Source: Alkalimonas sp. (GTDB lineage Bacteria > Pseudomonadota > Gammaproteobacteria > Enterobacterales > Alteromonadaceae). From it: 5,436 nt of DNA. Below, one piece after another: positions 1 through 5,436 of the stretch (position 1 is its first letter; every line of letters begins with the position of its first letter). Location: assembly GCA_007117525.1 (NCBI GenBank), contig SKGJ01000164.1, forward strand, positions 1-5,436, read 5' to 3'. The notes beneath the pieces are model-generated. The model made no database searches. It saw only the letters and a program-made list of their open reading frames with translations, and was not told the DNA's origin. A program made the translations under genes and the position numbers.

Positions 1-1
1 A

Positions 2-26
2 CCGGGCTCACTTCAAGTGAGCCCGG
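2..26. terminator. Strong hairpin over the phnE stop codon, probable terminator
   Basis: A perfect inverted repeat has arms at 2-13 (CCGGGCTCACTT) and 15-26 (AAGTGAGCCCGG) around one central C. In RNA this would be a 10-11 bp GC-rich stem with a 3-5 nt loop. The phnE stop codon (8-10, minus strand) and its last few sense codons lie inside the stem. On the plus strand the stem is followed by ATTTT (27-31), a short T-run that would suit a gene entering from the left. The minus-strand tail that would carry the U-tract for phnE lies outside the window. A terminator for the phn operon, perhaps bidirectional, is the best reading, but only half of it can be seen. Confidence 0.6.
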
Positions 27-1075
27 ATTTTGGCTGAAGCATAATCCATCAACCAGACAATGGCAGCAATCACGATCACCAACATACCGACTTCGTTCCA
101 GCGCGCTAAGCCCTGATACTGCATCAGCAAAGTGCCAATACCACCGCCGCCGACCAATCCAATCACCGTTGCCATCCGCACATTGATGTCCCAGCGGTAA
201 ATGGTATAGGACAAATAAGGCAACACAATTTGCGGCACTACCCCGTACCAGATCACCTGGATTGGATGCGCCCCTGTGGCGGTCATCGCTTCAACCGGTC
301 CATCGGAAATCGATTCAATCTGCTCCGAGTACAGCTTGGTTAAAGACGCCACAGAGTGCAGAAATAGAGCCAACATGCCGGAAAAAGGCCCAATGCCGAC
401 CCACACAGAAAAAATAATGGCCCAAACCAGCGGCTCAATCGAACGGGTCAGGTTCATCATAAAGCGAATGACGCAGTAGATGGCAAAGCTCAGTGCTGAC
501 TGCTTCATCAAATTACGAGCTGCAAAAAATGCCAGCACAAATGCAACCGGTATGGCCAGGCTGGTGGCAATAAATGCCATGTACACTGTTTCGATGGCTG
601 CAAAAAGAGCATCTTCGAAAATGGCAAAGTTGGGGGTCAATAACGCCGAAAAAATGCGCTGGGCGCCGGCAAGGCCGGAATCGGAGAAAAACTCCCGCAT
701 CGACACCTGGGACACATGCAAGCCGGCGATAAAAGTCAGAGCGATAAAAAACACACCCAGCCGGACACTGGCACTGCGGAAAATAGAGCGGTCCTCTGGA
801 AACAGAATCAAGCCACTGATGGCTTTGCCGACAGAGCAGGTGCTGTAGCTCAGAACACTGGCCAGCACCACACCAACCCCAAGCGCATACAGTGGCTCGA
901 GCCAGTAAAAGTCAAGATGACGACTTTGCAAGTACCAGGTTTGATACCCTAGCTTGTAGCCGATCAAGGCGGTGTAACTCCATAAAATTACATCAATGAA
1001 CCAGGCTTTAATACTGGCTTTATAGCCATGCACTCTGGCCTGTTCAAAAGGCTGTTCAGTCATTAGCTTTTCCAT
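8..1075 (-). CDS. phnE: Phosphonate-type ABC transporter permease PhnE with N-terminal RDD-like extension
   Basis: Inner-membrane permease subunit of a PhnCDE-type importer (355 aa). The permease core runs from about residue 105 to 350 with several hydrophobic segments. It has a clear EAA loop, the contact site for the ATPase: E262-A263 ... G268 ... P281, reading EAMTATGAHPIQVIWYGVVP. The RWDINVRMATVIGLVGGGGIG stretch (294-314) is typical of PhnE. E. coli PhnE is about 276 aa, so roughly the first 100 residues are extra. They hold two membrane segments (about 25-43 and 60-78) and match RDD-domain hallmarks by eye: GYKASIKAWFID (17-28), then SVGKAISGL (81-89) and a downstream Arg. The conserved Arg pair before the first helix is missing. 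The start ATG overlaps the phnC stop by 1 bp (TGATG), with GAGGTGAG about 9 nt upstream; a second ATG at codon 5 is possible. Family call is firm; substrate is unknown. Confidence 0.93.
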   Translation of the reverse strand: MEKLMTEQPFEQARVHGYKASIKAWFIDVILWSYTALIGYKLGYQTWYLQSRHLDFYWLEPLYALGVGVVLASVLSYSTCSVGKAISGLILFPEDRSIFRSASVRLGVFFIALTFIAGLHVSQVSMREFFSDSGLAGAQRIFSALLTPNFAIFEDALFAAIETVYMAFIATSLAIPVAFVLAFFAARNLMKQSALSFAIYCVIRFMMNLTRSIEPLVWAIIFSVWVGIGPFSGMLALFLHSVASLTKLYSEQIESISDGPVEAMTATGAHPIQVIWYGVVPQIVLPYLSYTIYRWDINVRMATVIGLVGGGGIGTLLMQYQGLARWNEVGMLVIVIAAIVWLMDYASAKIRAHLK

Positions 1076-1839
1076 CAGTTGATACTCACCTCAACCGCAT
1101 CCTCGCCATAAATGGTTTTAAACCATTGCTCATCAATATCGTCCGGAGCGCCCTGATAGACAATGCGTCCACCCTTTAAGGCGATCACCCGGCTGGCATA
1201 GGTGCGAACCAGGGATAAAAAGTGCAGGTTGCAAATCACTGTTACGCCCAGCTCCTGATTAATTTTTTGCAGGTACTTCATTACGGAGTGCGATGTGGAC
1301 GGATCTAAGCTGGCAACCGGCTCATCGGCCAGCAGAATCTTCGGGTTTTGCATCAGGGCACGCGCTATGGCAACACGCTGTTGCTGGCCGCCGGATAAAT
1401 TATCGGCCCGGACATAGGCTTTGTGCTCCAGACCCACGATTTTCAGGTAATCCAGCGCCTGCTGTTTTTGCGCCTCGCTGTAGAGTCCAAGCAAGGACTT
1501 CCAGACCGGAGTCACAGCCAGAGCACCGGCCAGCACATTGGTGAGCACCGTTTTGCGTGGGATCAGATTAAACTGTTGAAATATCATGCCAATACGACTG
1601 CGCTGCCGCCTTAGCTCTTTGCCTGCCATAGCAGTCAGCTGTTGCTGTTCAAAATAAAGCTCCCCACTACTAACCGGGTGCAACTGATTGATGCAGCGTA
1701 GTAAGGTGGATTTACCAGAGCCGGACAGGCCAATGATGACCAGAAACTCGCCTTCCTCAACAGTAAAATTAACATCATGCAAGGCCTGAGTGCCGTTTGG
1801 GTAGGTTTTACTTAAATTGTTGCATTGAAGCAGCTGCAT
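1075..1839 (-). CDS. phnC: Phosphonate-type ABC transporter ATP-binding protein PhnC
   Basis: Cytoplasmic ATPase that powers the PhnE permease (254 aa, the usual PhnC length). All ABC motifs are present: Walker [10 protein letters not shown] (37-45), Q-loop around Q88 in [10 protein letters not shown], signature LSGGQQQR (148-155), Walker B ILLADE (168-173), D-loop SLD (177-179) and the switch His206 in [15 protein letters not shown]. The wording [25 protein letters not shown] and VICNLH points to the PhnC branch rather than amino-acid or MetN ATPases. It starts 8 bp after phnD and ends overlapping phnE, so the three are almost certainly co-transcribed and translationally coupled. An AGGAG site lies 5 nt before the ATG and overlaps the phnD stop codon. 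No defect is visible. Confidence 0.96.
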   Translation of the reverse strand: MQLLQCNNLSKTYPNGTQALHDVNFTVEEGEFLVIIGLSGSGKSTLLRCINQLHPVSSGELYFEQQQLTAMAGKELRRQRSRIGMIFQQFNLIPRKTVLTNVLAGALAVTPVWKSLLGLYSEAQKQQALDYLKIVGLEHKAYVRADNLSGGQQQRVAIARALMQNPKILLADEPVASLDPSTSHSVMKYLQKINQELGVTVICNLHFLSLVRTYASRVIALKGGRIVYQGAPDDIDEQWFKTIYGEDAVEVSIN

Positions 1840-1844
1840 ACAAA

Positions 1845-1849
1845 CTCCT
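1845..1849 (-). promoter_or_regulatory. phnC ribosome binding site overlapping the phnD stop codon
   Basis: On the minus strand, TAG (phnD stop, 1850-1848) shares its last two bases with AGGAG (1849-1845), followed by TTTGT and the phnC ATG. The spacing of 5 nt is good. Because the site is covered while ribosomes finish phnD, phnC translation is likely coupled to phnD. Confidence 0.75.
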
Positions 1850-2771
1850 AGAGCAATAGCTGGTTGGTATCCAGCTCAATGGCTCGGATCATGGCTCGTA
1901 ATGGGTCATAATCGGCGTCGGTAGCATCAACCAGCCCCTCGACACTGTATATATTGCGGAAGATTTCCTGCCCCTGCTCAGTATCCAGAAAGCGTTTCAC
2001 AGCGGCAATGAAGCGATCACGCACCTCTTCGGGCATGTCTTTGCGAAACACAAAGGGGTCGTTCGGGATTTTTTCTGTAATCGCCAGGATCCGTACCTGT
2101 TGCTCCACATCCGGGAATTGAGTCAATACCCGTTGCCGGGCATCACGAATACTGCCATCCGCTGCTGGTGCTGAATAGTACGCAGAGCCCGCATCCACTT
2201 GCCCTTGATACACCATGGTAATTACACTGTCGTGTTTCATCGCAAACGTTTCATTACCAAGCCGCACACCGGCATCACGCAGCATTTTGAGTGGAAAAAA
2301 ATAGCCTGAAGTAGAGGCCGGATCGGTAAACGCAAAGCGCTTTCCGGCTAAGTCTTGCAAGGACTCAATGCCGCTATCGTAACGCACCACGATTTGCCCC
2401 TGATAGTAGTCGACACCATGACGGATCATTTTTAAATGCGCTCTGGCACCATAGCGTTCGTGCGCCATCAGATAACCAAAGGAGTTCATCGCGCCAATAT
2501 CGGCCCTGCCAGAACCGAAAGCTTCAACCACGGCGATGTAGCTGGTTGGGATACCGGTGACGTAATAATCGCCGGTTTCCTGCTCCAAAAAGCGAATAAA
2601 CTCACGCGAATTGGTGGCAATGGTGTCAGCATCGACCGATGGGGTAAAGTACAACCGTACCGGATTGTCCCGGCTGCCCAGCTCTCCTTTGGGCTGGCAG
2701 CCTGCCAGCACCAGCATCGCACTTAACCAGAACAAAGTAAGCAGCATCCTGCCCATGAACCCAGCTTGCAT
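1848..2771 (-). CDS. phnD: Phosphate/phosphite/phosphonate ABC transporter binding lipoprotein PhnD
   Basis: Periplasmic solute-binding component that delivers ligand to PhnE (307 aa from the chosen start). It has a lipoprotein signal: Arg8, a hydrophobic stretch at 9-22, and lipobox LAGC with Cys25 as the lipidated residue. The mature part is a PhnD/PtxB-type fold. FTPSVDADTI (42-51), ADIGAMNSFGY (90-100) and FTDPASTSGYFFP (148-160) are typical, and the Ser/Thr residues of STSG (153-156) are the expected ligand phosphonate/phosphate contacts. IPNDPFV (235-241) is also conserved. The frame is open to an ATG at 2861, but that start lies upstream of the predicted promoter and places 30 hydrophilic residues before the signal peptide. 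The ATG at 2771 has AAGGGA 8 nt upstream and gives a normal signal peptide. ATG 2780 is possible but has no room for its own Shine-Dalgarno. Ligand (phosphonate, phosphite, or a phosphate ester) cannot be read from sequence. Confidence 0.93.
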   Translation of the reverse strand: MQAGFMGRMLLTLFWLSAMLVLAGCQPKGELGSRDNPVRLYFTPSVDADTIATNSREFIRFLEQETGDYYVTGIPTSYIAVVEAFGSGRADIGAMNSFGYLMAHERYGARAHLKMIRHGVDYYQGQIVVRYDSGIESLQDLAGKRFAFTDPASTSGYFFPLKMLRDAGVRLGNETFAMKHDSVITMVYQGQVDAGSAYYSAPAADGSIRDARQRVLTQFPDVEQQVRILAITEKIPNDPFVFRKDMPEEVRDRFIAAVKRFLDTEQGQEIFRNIYSVEGLVDATDADYDPLRAMIRAIELDTNQLLL

Positions 2772-2779
2772 ACAACTCA

Positions 2780-2785
2780 TCCCTT
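2780..2785 (-). promoter_or_regulatory. phnD ribosome binding site deciding the start
   Basis: On the minus strand AAGGGA (2785-2780) stands 8 nt before the ATG at 2771-2769. The competing in-frame ATG at 2780-2778 abuts this motif directly, too close to use it. This favours 2771 as the phnD start. Confidence 0.6.
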
Positions 2786-2805
2786 TTTTATCCGTTTCTG
2801 GCTCT

Positions 2806-2839
2806 GTTTTAACAAGACAATATGACCAACAGATGACAT
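2806..2839 (-). promoter_or_regulatory. Pho box and -10 element for the phnDCE operon (putative PhoB-dependent promoter)
   Basis: On the minus strand, ATGTCAT (2839-2833) and TGGTCAT (2828-2822) are 7-mers 11 bp apart. They match the E. coli Pho-box unit CTGTCAT at 6/7 and 5/7. Ten bases further on is TAAAAC (2811-2806), a 4/6 match to the -10 consensus, with no good -35 otherwise. Box, 10-bp gap and -10 reproduce the layout of the E. coli phoA promoter. Transcription would begin near 2799, about 28 nt before the chosen phnD ATG. The box was found by eye. The adjacent phosphonate-transport operon, a classical PhoB target, makes it credible. Confidence 0.65.
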
Positions 2840-2841
2840 TG

Positions 2842-2875
2842 CTGTCATCATACTGTCGCAATCGGGCTTAAAAAT
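2842..2875 (+). promoter_or_regulatory. Second Pho box, facing dgt, with -10-like element
   Basis: On the plus strand, CTGTCAT (2842-2848) and CTGTCGC (2853-2859) are 11 bp apart with CATA between them. Against CTGTCAT-N4-CTGTCAY this is 13 of 14 positions, better than the box facing phnD. A -10-like hexamer follows at 2869-2875 (TAAAAA or AAAAAT, both 4/6) after a 9-10 bp gap. A transcript from here would have a leader of roughly 60 nt before dgt. Two bases separate this box from the minus-strand box. It may activate dgt, or may be an auxiliary PhoB site for phnD. A TAAGAT at 2912-2917 is another possible dgt -10, but no clear -35 precedes it. Confidence 0.5.
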
Positions 2876-2944
2876 GGCCCTGCTCTGCTCGATCCACAGC
2901 AGGCTTTCACGTAAGATAAATGCAGCACAACAAAGGGAGTTGCT

Positions 2945-4234
2945 ATGACAAATCCATGGCTGGCGAGACGTTCAGCGCAGGCAATACAACGGCAGCATGA
3001 TCAGCGCACCCCATGGCAGCGGGATCGGGCCAGGATCCTGCATTCTGCTGCCTTTCGTCGTTTGCAGGCCAAAACCCAGATCATGGGGGTTGGCCAGAAT
3101 GACTTTTACCGCACCCGCCTGACCCACTCGCTCGAAGCGGCTCAGATAGGCACCGGCCTGGTGAATCAGCTGAAGCGTCGTTACGCCGACCAGGCTGAGC
3201 TGGCGGCAGAGCTGCCCGATGACAGCCTGATCGAGGCCCTTTGCCTGGCGCACGACATTGGTCATCCCCCTTTTGGCCATGGCGGTGAAACAGCCCTGAA
3301 CTACAAAATGCTGCATGCCGGCGGCTTTGAGGGCAATGGCCAGACCTTTCGCATTGTCAGCAAGCTAGAACCCTACACCGAGCATCACGGCATGGATCTG
3401 ACCCGCCGCACTCTGCTTGGACTGCTAAAGTACCCGGTGTTGCCACCCAGCGAGCTGGGTAACAATCAGCAGCTGGCACCTCTTAGCCTGGCGCCGTGGA
3501 AAGCGGTGAAATCGGTGTTTCATGAAGATGCCGATGTGCTCGACTGGGTGTTGGCACCGCTGAGCGCATCGGACCGGACGCTGTTTCAGCACACCGAATC
3601 CTTGCCACAAAGCCCCTGGCAAAAATCCTGCTGCAAATCCCTCGACGCATCCATTATGGAGTTGGCCGATGACATTGCTTATGGCGTGCACGATCTTGAA
3701 GACGCCATCGTCACCGGCTATGTCCGCCAGGAGCAGTGGCAGCAGCAGATACCCGCTGCCATGGCCGAACTGGAGCCGCCGATGCAGCAACTGATGCAGC
3801 AGGTCTCGAACGATCTGTTTCATCCTGAGCATCACCGGCGTAAAAATGCCATCGGCGCACTGGTCAATGCCTTTATTACCTCGGCCAGCTTGCATCAAAG
3901 CCTGCCGGGTGCCAGCGAGCCACAAATCCGGCTCAATGCCTGCTTGCCCACCGCCGAACAAGCAGTGCTGGACTTGTTAAAGCAGTTTGTGTTTCAGCAT
4001 GTGATCAGCCAGCCGGATATTCAGCAGGCACGTTTTCGCTGCCAGAATATGCTGCTACGGATGTTTGATGCGTTTGCCTCCGACCCGACACGCTTGCTGC
4101 CAGCCAATACCCAGCTGCGCTGGCGTCAGGCTGAAGCCCAGGGCAAAGGGCTGCGGGTGATATGCGATTACTTGTCCGGCATGACCGATGAGTACGCCGA
4201 GGCCATGTACCAAAAACTCTTTGGAGCTTTATGA
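2945..4234 (+). CDS. dgt: dGTPase-like deoxynucleoside triphosphate triphosphohydrolase (type 2, HD domain)
   Basis: Cytoplasmic HD-superfamily enzyme expected to split a dNTP into deoxynucleoside and inorganic triphosphate, lowering or balancing dNTP pools. The 429 aa length suits the type-2 dGTPase-like family; E. coli Dgt is about 505 aa. Metal-binding HD residues are all visible: H61 in RLTHSLE, H103-D104 in AHDIGHPPFGHGGE, and the distal Asp in ELADDIAYGVHDLED (D242/D243). The N-terminal RDRARILHSAAFRRLQAKTQ (26-45) and C-terminal CDYLSGMTDEYA (407-418) are family signatures. AGGGAG (2934-2939) lies 5 nt before the ATG. Its stop overlaps the next gene by 4 bp. True substrate preference (dGTP or other dNTPs, possibly effector-activated) cannot be told from sequence. 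Some dGTPases of this broad family are reported to act against phages, but a housekeeping role is at least as likely. Confidence 0.93.
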   Translation: MTNPWLARRSAQAIQRQHDQRTPWQRDRARILHSAAFRRLQAKTQIMGVGQNDFYRTRLTHSLEAAQIGTGLVNQLKRRYADQAELAAELPDDSLIEALCLAHDIGHPPFGHGGETALNYKMLHAGGFEGNGQTFRIVSKLEPYTEHHGMDLTRRTLLGLLKYPVLPPSELGNNQQLAPLSLAPWKAVKSVFHEDADVLDWVLAPLSASDRTLFQHTESLPQSPWQKSCCKSLDASIMELADDIAYGVHDLEDAIVTGYVRQEQWQQQIPAAMAELEPPMQQLMQQVSNDLFHPEHHRRKNAIGALVNAFITSASLHQSLPGASEPQIRLNACLPTAEQAVLDLLKQFVFQHVISQPDIQQARFRCQNMLLRMFDAFASDPTRLLPANTQLRWRQAEAQGKGLRVICDYLSGMTDEYAEAMYQKLFGAL

Positions 4235-5268
4235 GATTACGGGTATTAGCCGGACCAACCGCTCTGGCCCATATTCAGCAGCATGGGCTGACGGCCGATG
4301 CCATTCATACCCTGGTTGGTGCCAGTGGTGGCCCCAAGTGGTTCAGTCTGTTTGGATTGGATCAGTACCTGGTCGGTGAGTTTTTTAAAGGCCGGCAACA
4401 ACCGTTGCAGCTGCTGGGCAGCTCGGCCGGGGCCTGGCGCTTTGCCTGCTATGCCCAGCAGGATCCACTGGCAGCCAGCCAGCGCTTTTGCCAGGCTTAC
4501 TCCCAGCTGTGTTACCCGGCCAAAGCCAGCAGCCGTCAGGTTACCGACATCTCCATGACGGTCATCGATCAGGTGTTCCCAAGCGATCAGCATCTGCAGC
4601 AAGTGCTGGATAACCCGGTTTTTAAACTGAACTTTACCGTGGCCAAGGCGAGGAAGTTAACCCGCTCACGCCATAAGCTGGGCCAGTTGGCCGGTTTAAG
4701 CCTGACCGCTGCGGCCAATTTAGCCAGCCGGCGCCATCTGCGCTTTTTCTTTGAACGCTGCTTGTTTCATGCGCCCGACAGTCAACTTATCCAACAACCC
4801 CTGACCGACCTGCCCACCCGCACTGTGCCTCTGACCATGGCCAACCTAAAGGCAGCGCTCACCGCCAGCGGCTCCATTCCAATGGTGCTGGATGCGGTTG
4901 AAGATATCCCTGGTGCCGGGCCCGGCTTGTTTTACGATGGCGGTGTCACCGACTATCATTTTGACTGGCCCTTTGCCAGCCAGGGGCTGGTACTCTACCC
5001 GCATTTTTACCCCCATGTGGCCGCCGGCTGGTTCGATAAGTCGCTGCCATGGCGCCGACGTTTTTCCGGGCATTACCACAATGTGGTGATGCTGTGCCCC
5101 AGCGATAGCTGGGTGGCGTCCTTGCCTGGGGGAAAAATTCCCGATCGCAATGACTTTAAACGGCCCGATCAGGCAAGAATACGCGATTGGCAGGAGGTGA
5201 TTGCCCGCTCAGCGGAGCTGGCCGAGGACTTTAAAGCCGGTCGCTACCGACTGGAAGCTTTGTATTAG
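4231..5268 (+). CDS. Patatin-like phospholipase family protein
   Basis: Predicted acyl hydrolase with a Ser-Asp dyad (345 aa). The three patatin blocks are in order: a glycine-rich oxyanion block GASGGPKW (30-37), the nucleophile elbow GSSAG (63-67, Ser65), and the DGG motif (236-238, Asp236) in FYDGGVTDYHFDWP. LKAALTASGSIPMVL (206-220), just before the Asp, is also patatin-like. There is no signal peptide or membrane segment, so it is probably cytoplasmic or peripheral on the inner membrane. The ATG overlaps the dgt stop (ATGA), with GGAG at 4223-4226 four bases before it, so translation is likely coupled to dgt. Substrate is unknown: phospholipid, lysophospholipid or another acyl ester are all open. 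The C-terminal 100 residues are not recognised as a separate domain. A terminator follows about 45 bp after the stop. Confidence 0.88.
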   Translation: MRLRVLAGPTALAHIQQHGLTADAIHTLVGASGGPKWFSLFGLDQYLVGEFFKGRQQPLQLLGSSAGAWRFACYAQQDPLAASQRFCQAYSQLCYPAKASSRQVTDISMTVIDQVFPSDQHLQQVLDNPVFKLNFTVAKARKLTRSRHKLGQLAGLSLTAAANLASRRHLRFFFERCLFHAPDSQLIQQPLTDLPTRTVPLTMANLKAALTASGSIPMVLDAVEDIPGAGPGLFYDGGVTDYHFDWPFASQGLVLYPHFYPHVAAGWFDKSLPWRRRFSGHYHNVVMLCPSDSWVASLPGGKIPDRNDFKRPDQARIRDWQEVIARSAELAEDFKAGRYRLEALY

Positions 5269-5310
5269 AGCCGGGTTCTTTCCAGCAAATCACCAGCGAA
5301 TTCATTGGTC

Positions 5311-5345
5311 AAAAAAAATGCCCGGCAATCATGCCGGGCATTTTT
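5311..5345. terminator. Bidirectional rho-independent terminator
   Basis: A perfect inverted repeat has arms at 5314-5327 and 5332-5345 around the loop ATCA (5328-5331). The GC-rich core is TGCCCGGCA/TGCCGGGCA. It is flanked by eight A's (5311-5318) and five T's (5341-5345), so it gives a U-tract to transcripts from both strands. It lies between the patatin gene (plus) and the convergent gene at the right edge (minus), the expected place for a shared terminator. Confidence 0.92.
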
Positions 5346-5367
5346 AAGCTCAGATAAGCCATCAACA

Positions 5368-5436
5368 CTAAGGGGCGTCCGGGCTCAGCTCGGTAATGCT
5401 AAAGCGGCTTGGCACCACATCCAGCAGCACAAAGGC
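5368..5436 (-). CDS. C-terminal end of an unidentified protein (partial)
   Basis: Reading the minus strand in from the window edge, 22 codons are open and end in TAG at 5370-5368. The peptide is AFVLLDVVPSRFSITEL followed by SPDAP. The alternation of hydrophobic and polar residues suggests a final beta-strand and a short tail. The bidirectional terminator 23 bp downstream, with its A8 tract giving a minus-strand U-tract, supports a real gene ending here. The piece is too short to name a family. Confidence 0.6.
   Translation of the reverse strand, partial: AFVLLDVVPSRFSITELSPDAP

Noticed and set aside
665..678. Short inverted repeat GCCGGC-AAG-GCCGG inside phnE
   Set aside because: The stem is only about 5 bp, lies in coding sequence and has no T-run after it. 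It fits chance in Gly/Ala/Leu codons.
480..848. 122-aa open frame on the plus strand inside phnE
   Set aside because: It is antisense to conserved PhnE sequence, and its lysine/alanine-rich protein shows no recognisable domain.
2772..2944. Riboswitch, small RNA or small gene in the divergent intergenic region
   Set aside because: Apart from the two Pho boxes and -10-like sites, no stable hairpin with a U-tract and no open frame with a ribosome site was seen in these 173 bp.
3425..3961. 178-aa open frame on the minus strand inside dgt
   Set aside because: It lies fully antisense to a well-supported dgt gene, its protein is low-complexity and rich in H, G, Q and R without any motif, and it has no convincing ribosome site. 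It is a frame shadow.
4916..4925. Palindrome CCGGGCCCGG in the patatin gene
   Set aside because: It encodes a Gly-Ala-Gly-Pro-Gly turn and has no flanking structure; composition explains it.
8..5268. Possible base-composition shift between the phn operon and the dgt-patatin operon
   Set aside because: Some 60-base stretches from 481, 1741 and 2281 have 26-28 G+C, against 38-39 from 3121 and 4681. But the stretch from 1501 also has 38 and that from 3841 only 29, so hand samples do not support foreign origin.

Overview
The window looks like chromosomal DNA of a gammaproteobacterium, probably a marine or aquatic Alteromonadales/Chromatiaceae-type organism. This is a judgement from protein style, Shine-Dalgarno sites and the E. 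coli-like Pho box; the genus cannot be fixed from the sequence alone. It holds two divergent operons that share a 173-bp control region, plus the tail of a third, convergent gene at the right edge. No RNA genes, mobile elements, CRISPR arrays or integration scars were seen.

Left half (minus strand, 8-2771): a compact phnD-phnC-phnE operon for a phosphonate/phosphite/phosphate-ester type ABC importer. PhnD is a lipoprotein binding protein, PhnC is the ATPase with all nucleotide-binding motifs intact, and PhnE is the permease. PhnE carries an unusual N-terminal extension of about 100 residues that resembles an RDD membrane domain. A strong hairpin sits over the phnE stop codon at the left edge. 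No C-P lyase or other phosphonate catabolism gene is in view, so the substrate is open.

Control region (2772-2944): two Pho-box-like sites (11-bp-spaced direct repeats of CTGTCAT type) lie back to back, 2 bp apart. One points to phnD (2822-2839, minus) and one to the right-hand operon (2842-2859, plus). Each has a -10-like hexamer starting about 10 bp after the box, the geometry of E. coli PhoB-dependent promoters. The phnD-facing promoter also shows that phnD must start at about 2771 and not at the far upstream ATG at 2861.

Right half (plus strand, 2945-5268): dgt, a type-2 dGTPase-like HD-domain dNTP triphosphohydrolase, overlaps by 4 bp (ATGA) with a gene for a cytoplasmic patatin-like acyl hydrolase. 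The operon ends at a bidirectional terminator (5311-5345). Beyond it, the last 22 codons of a minus-strand gene enter from the right edge.

Together the layout suggests a phosphate-starvation locus: import of an alternative phosphorus source on one side and, if the plus-strand box is real, nucleotide and possibly lipid turnover on the other. A second reading is that dgt and the patatin gene form a housekeeping or stress/phage-defence pair that merely sits next to a Pho-regulated transporter. The sequence does not decide between these.
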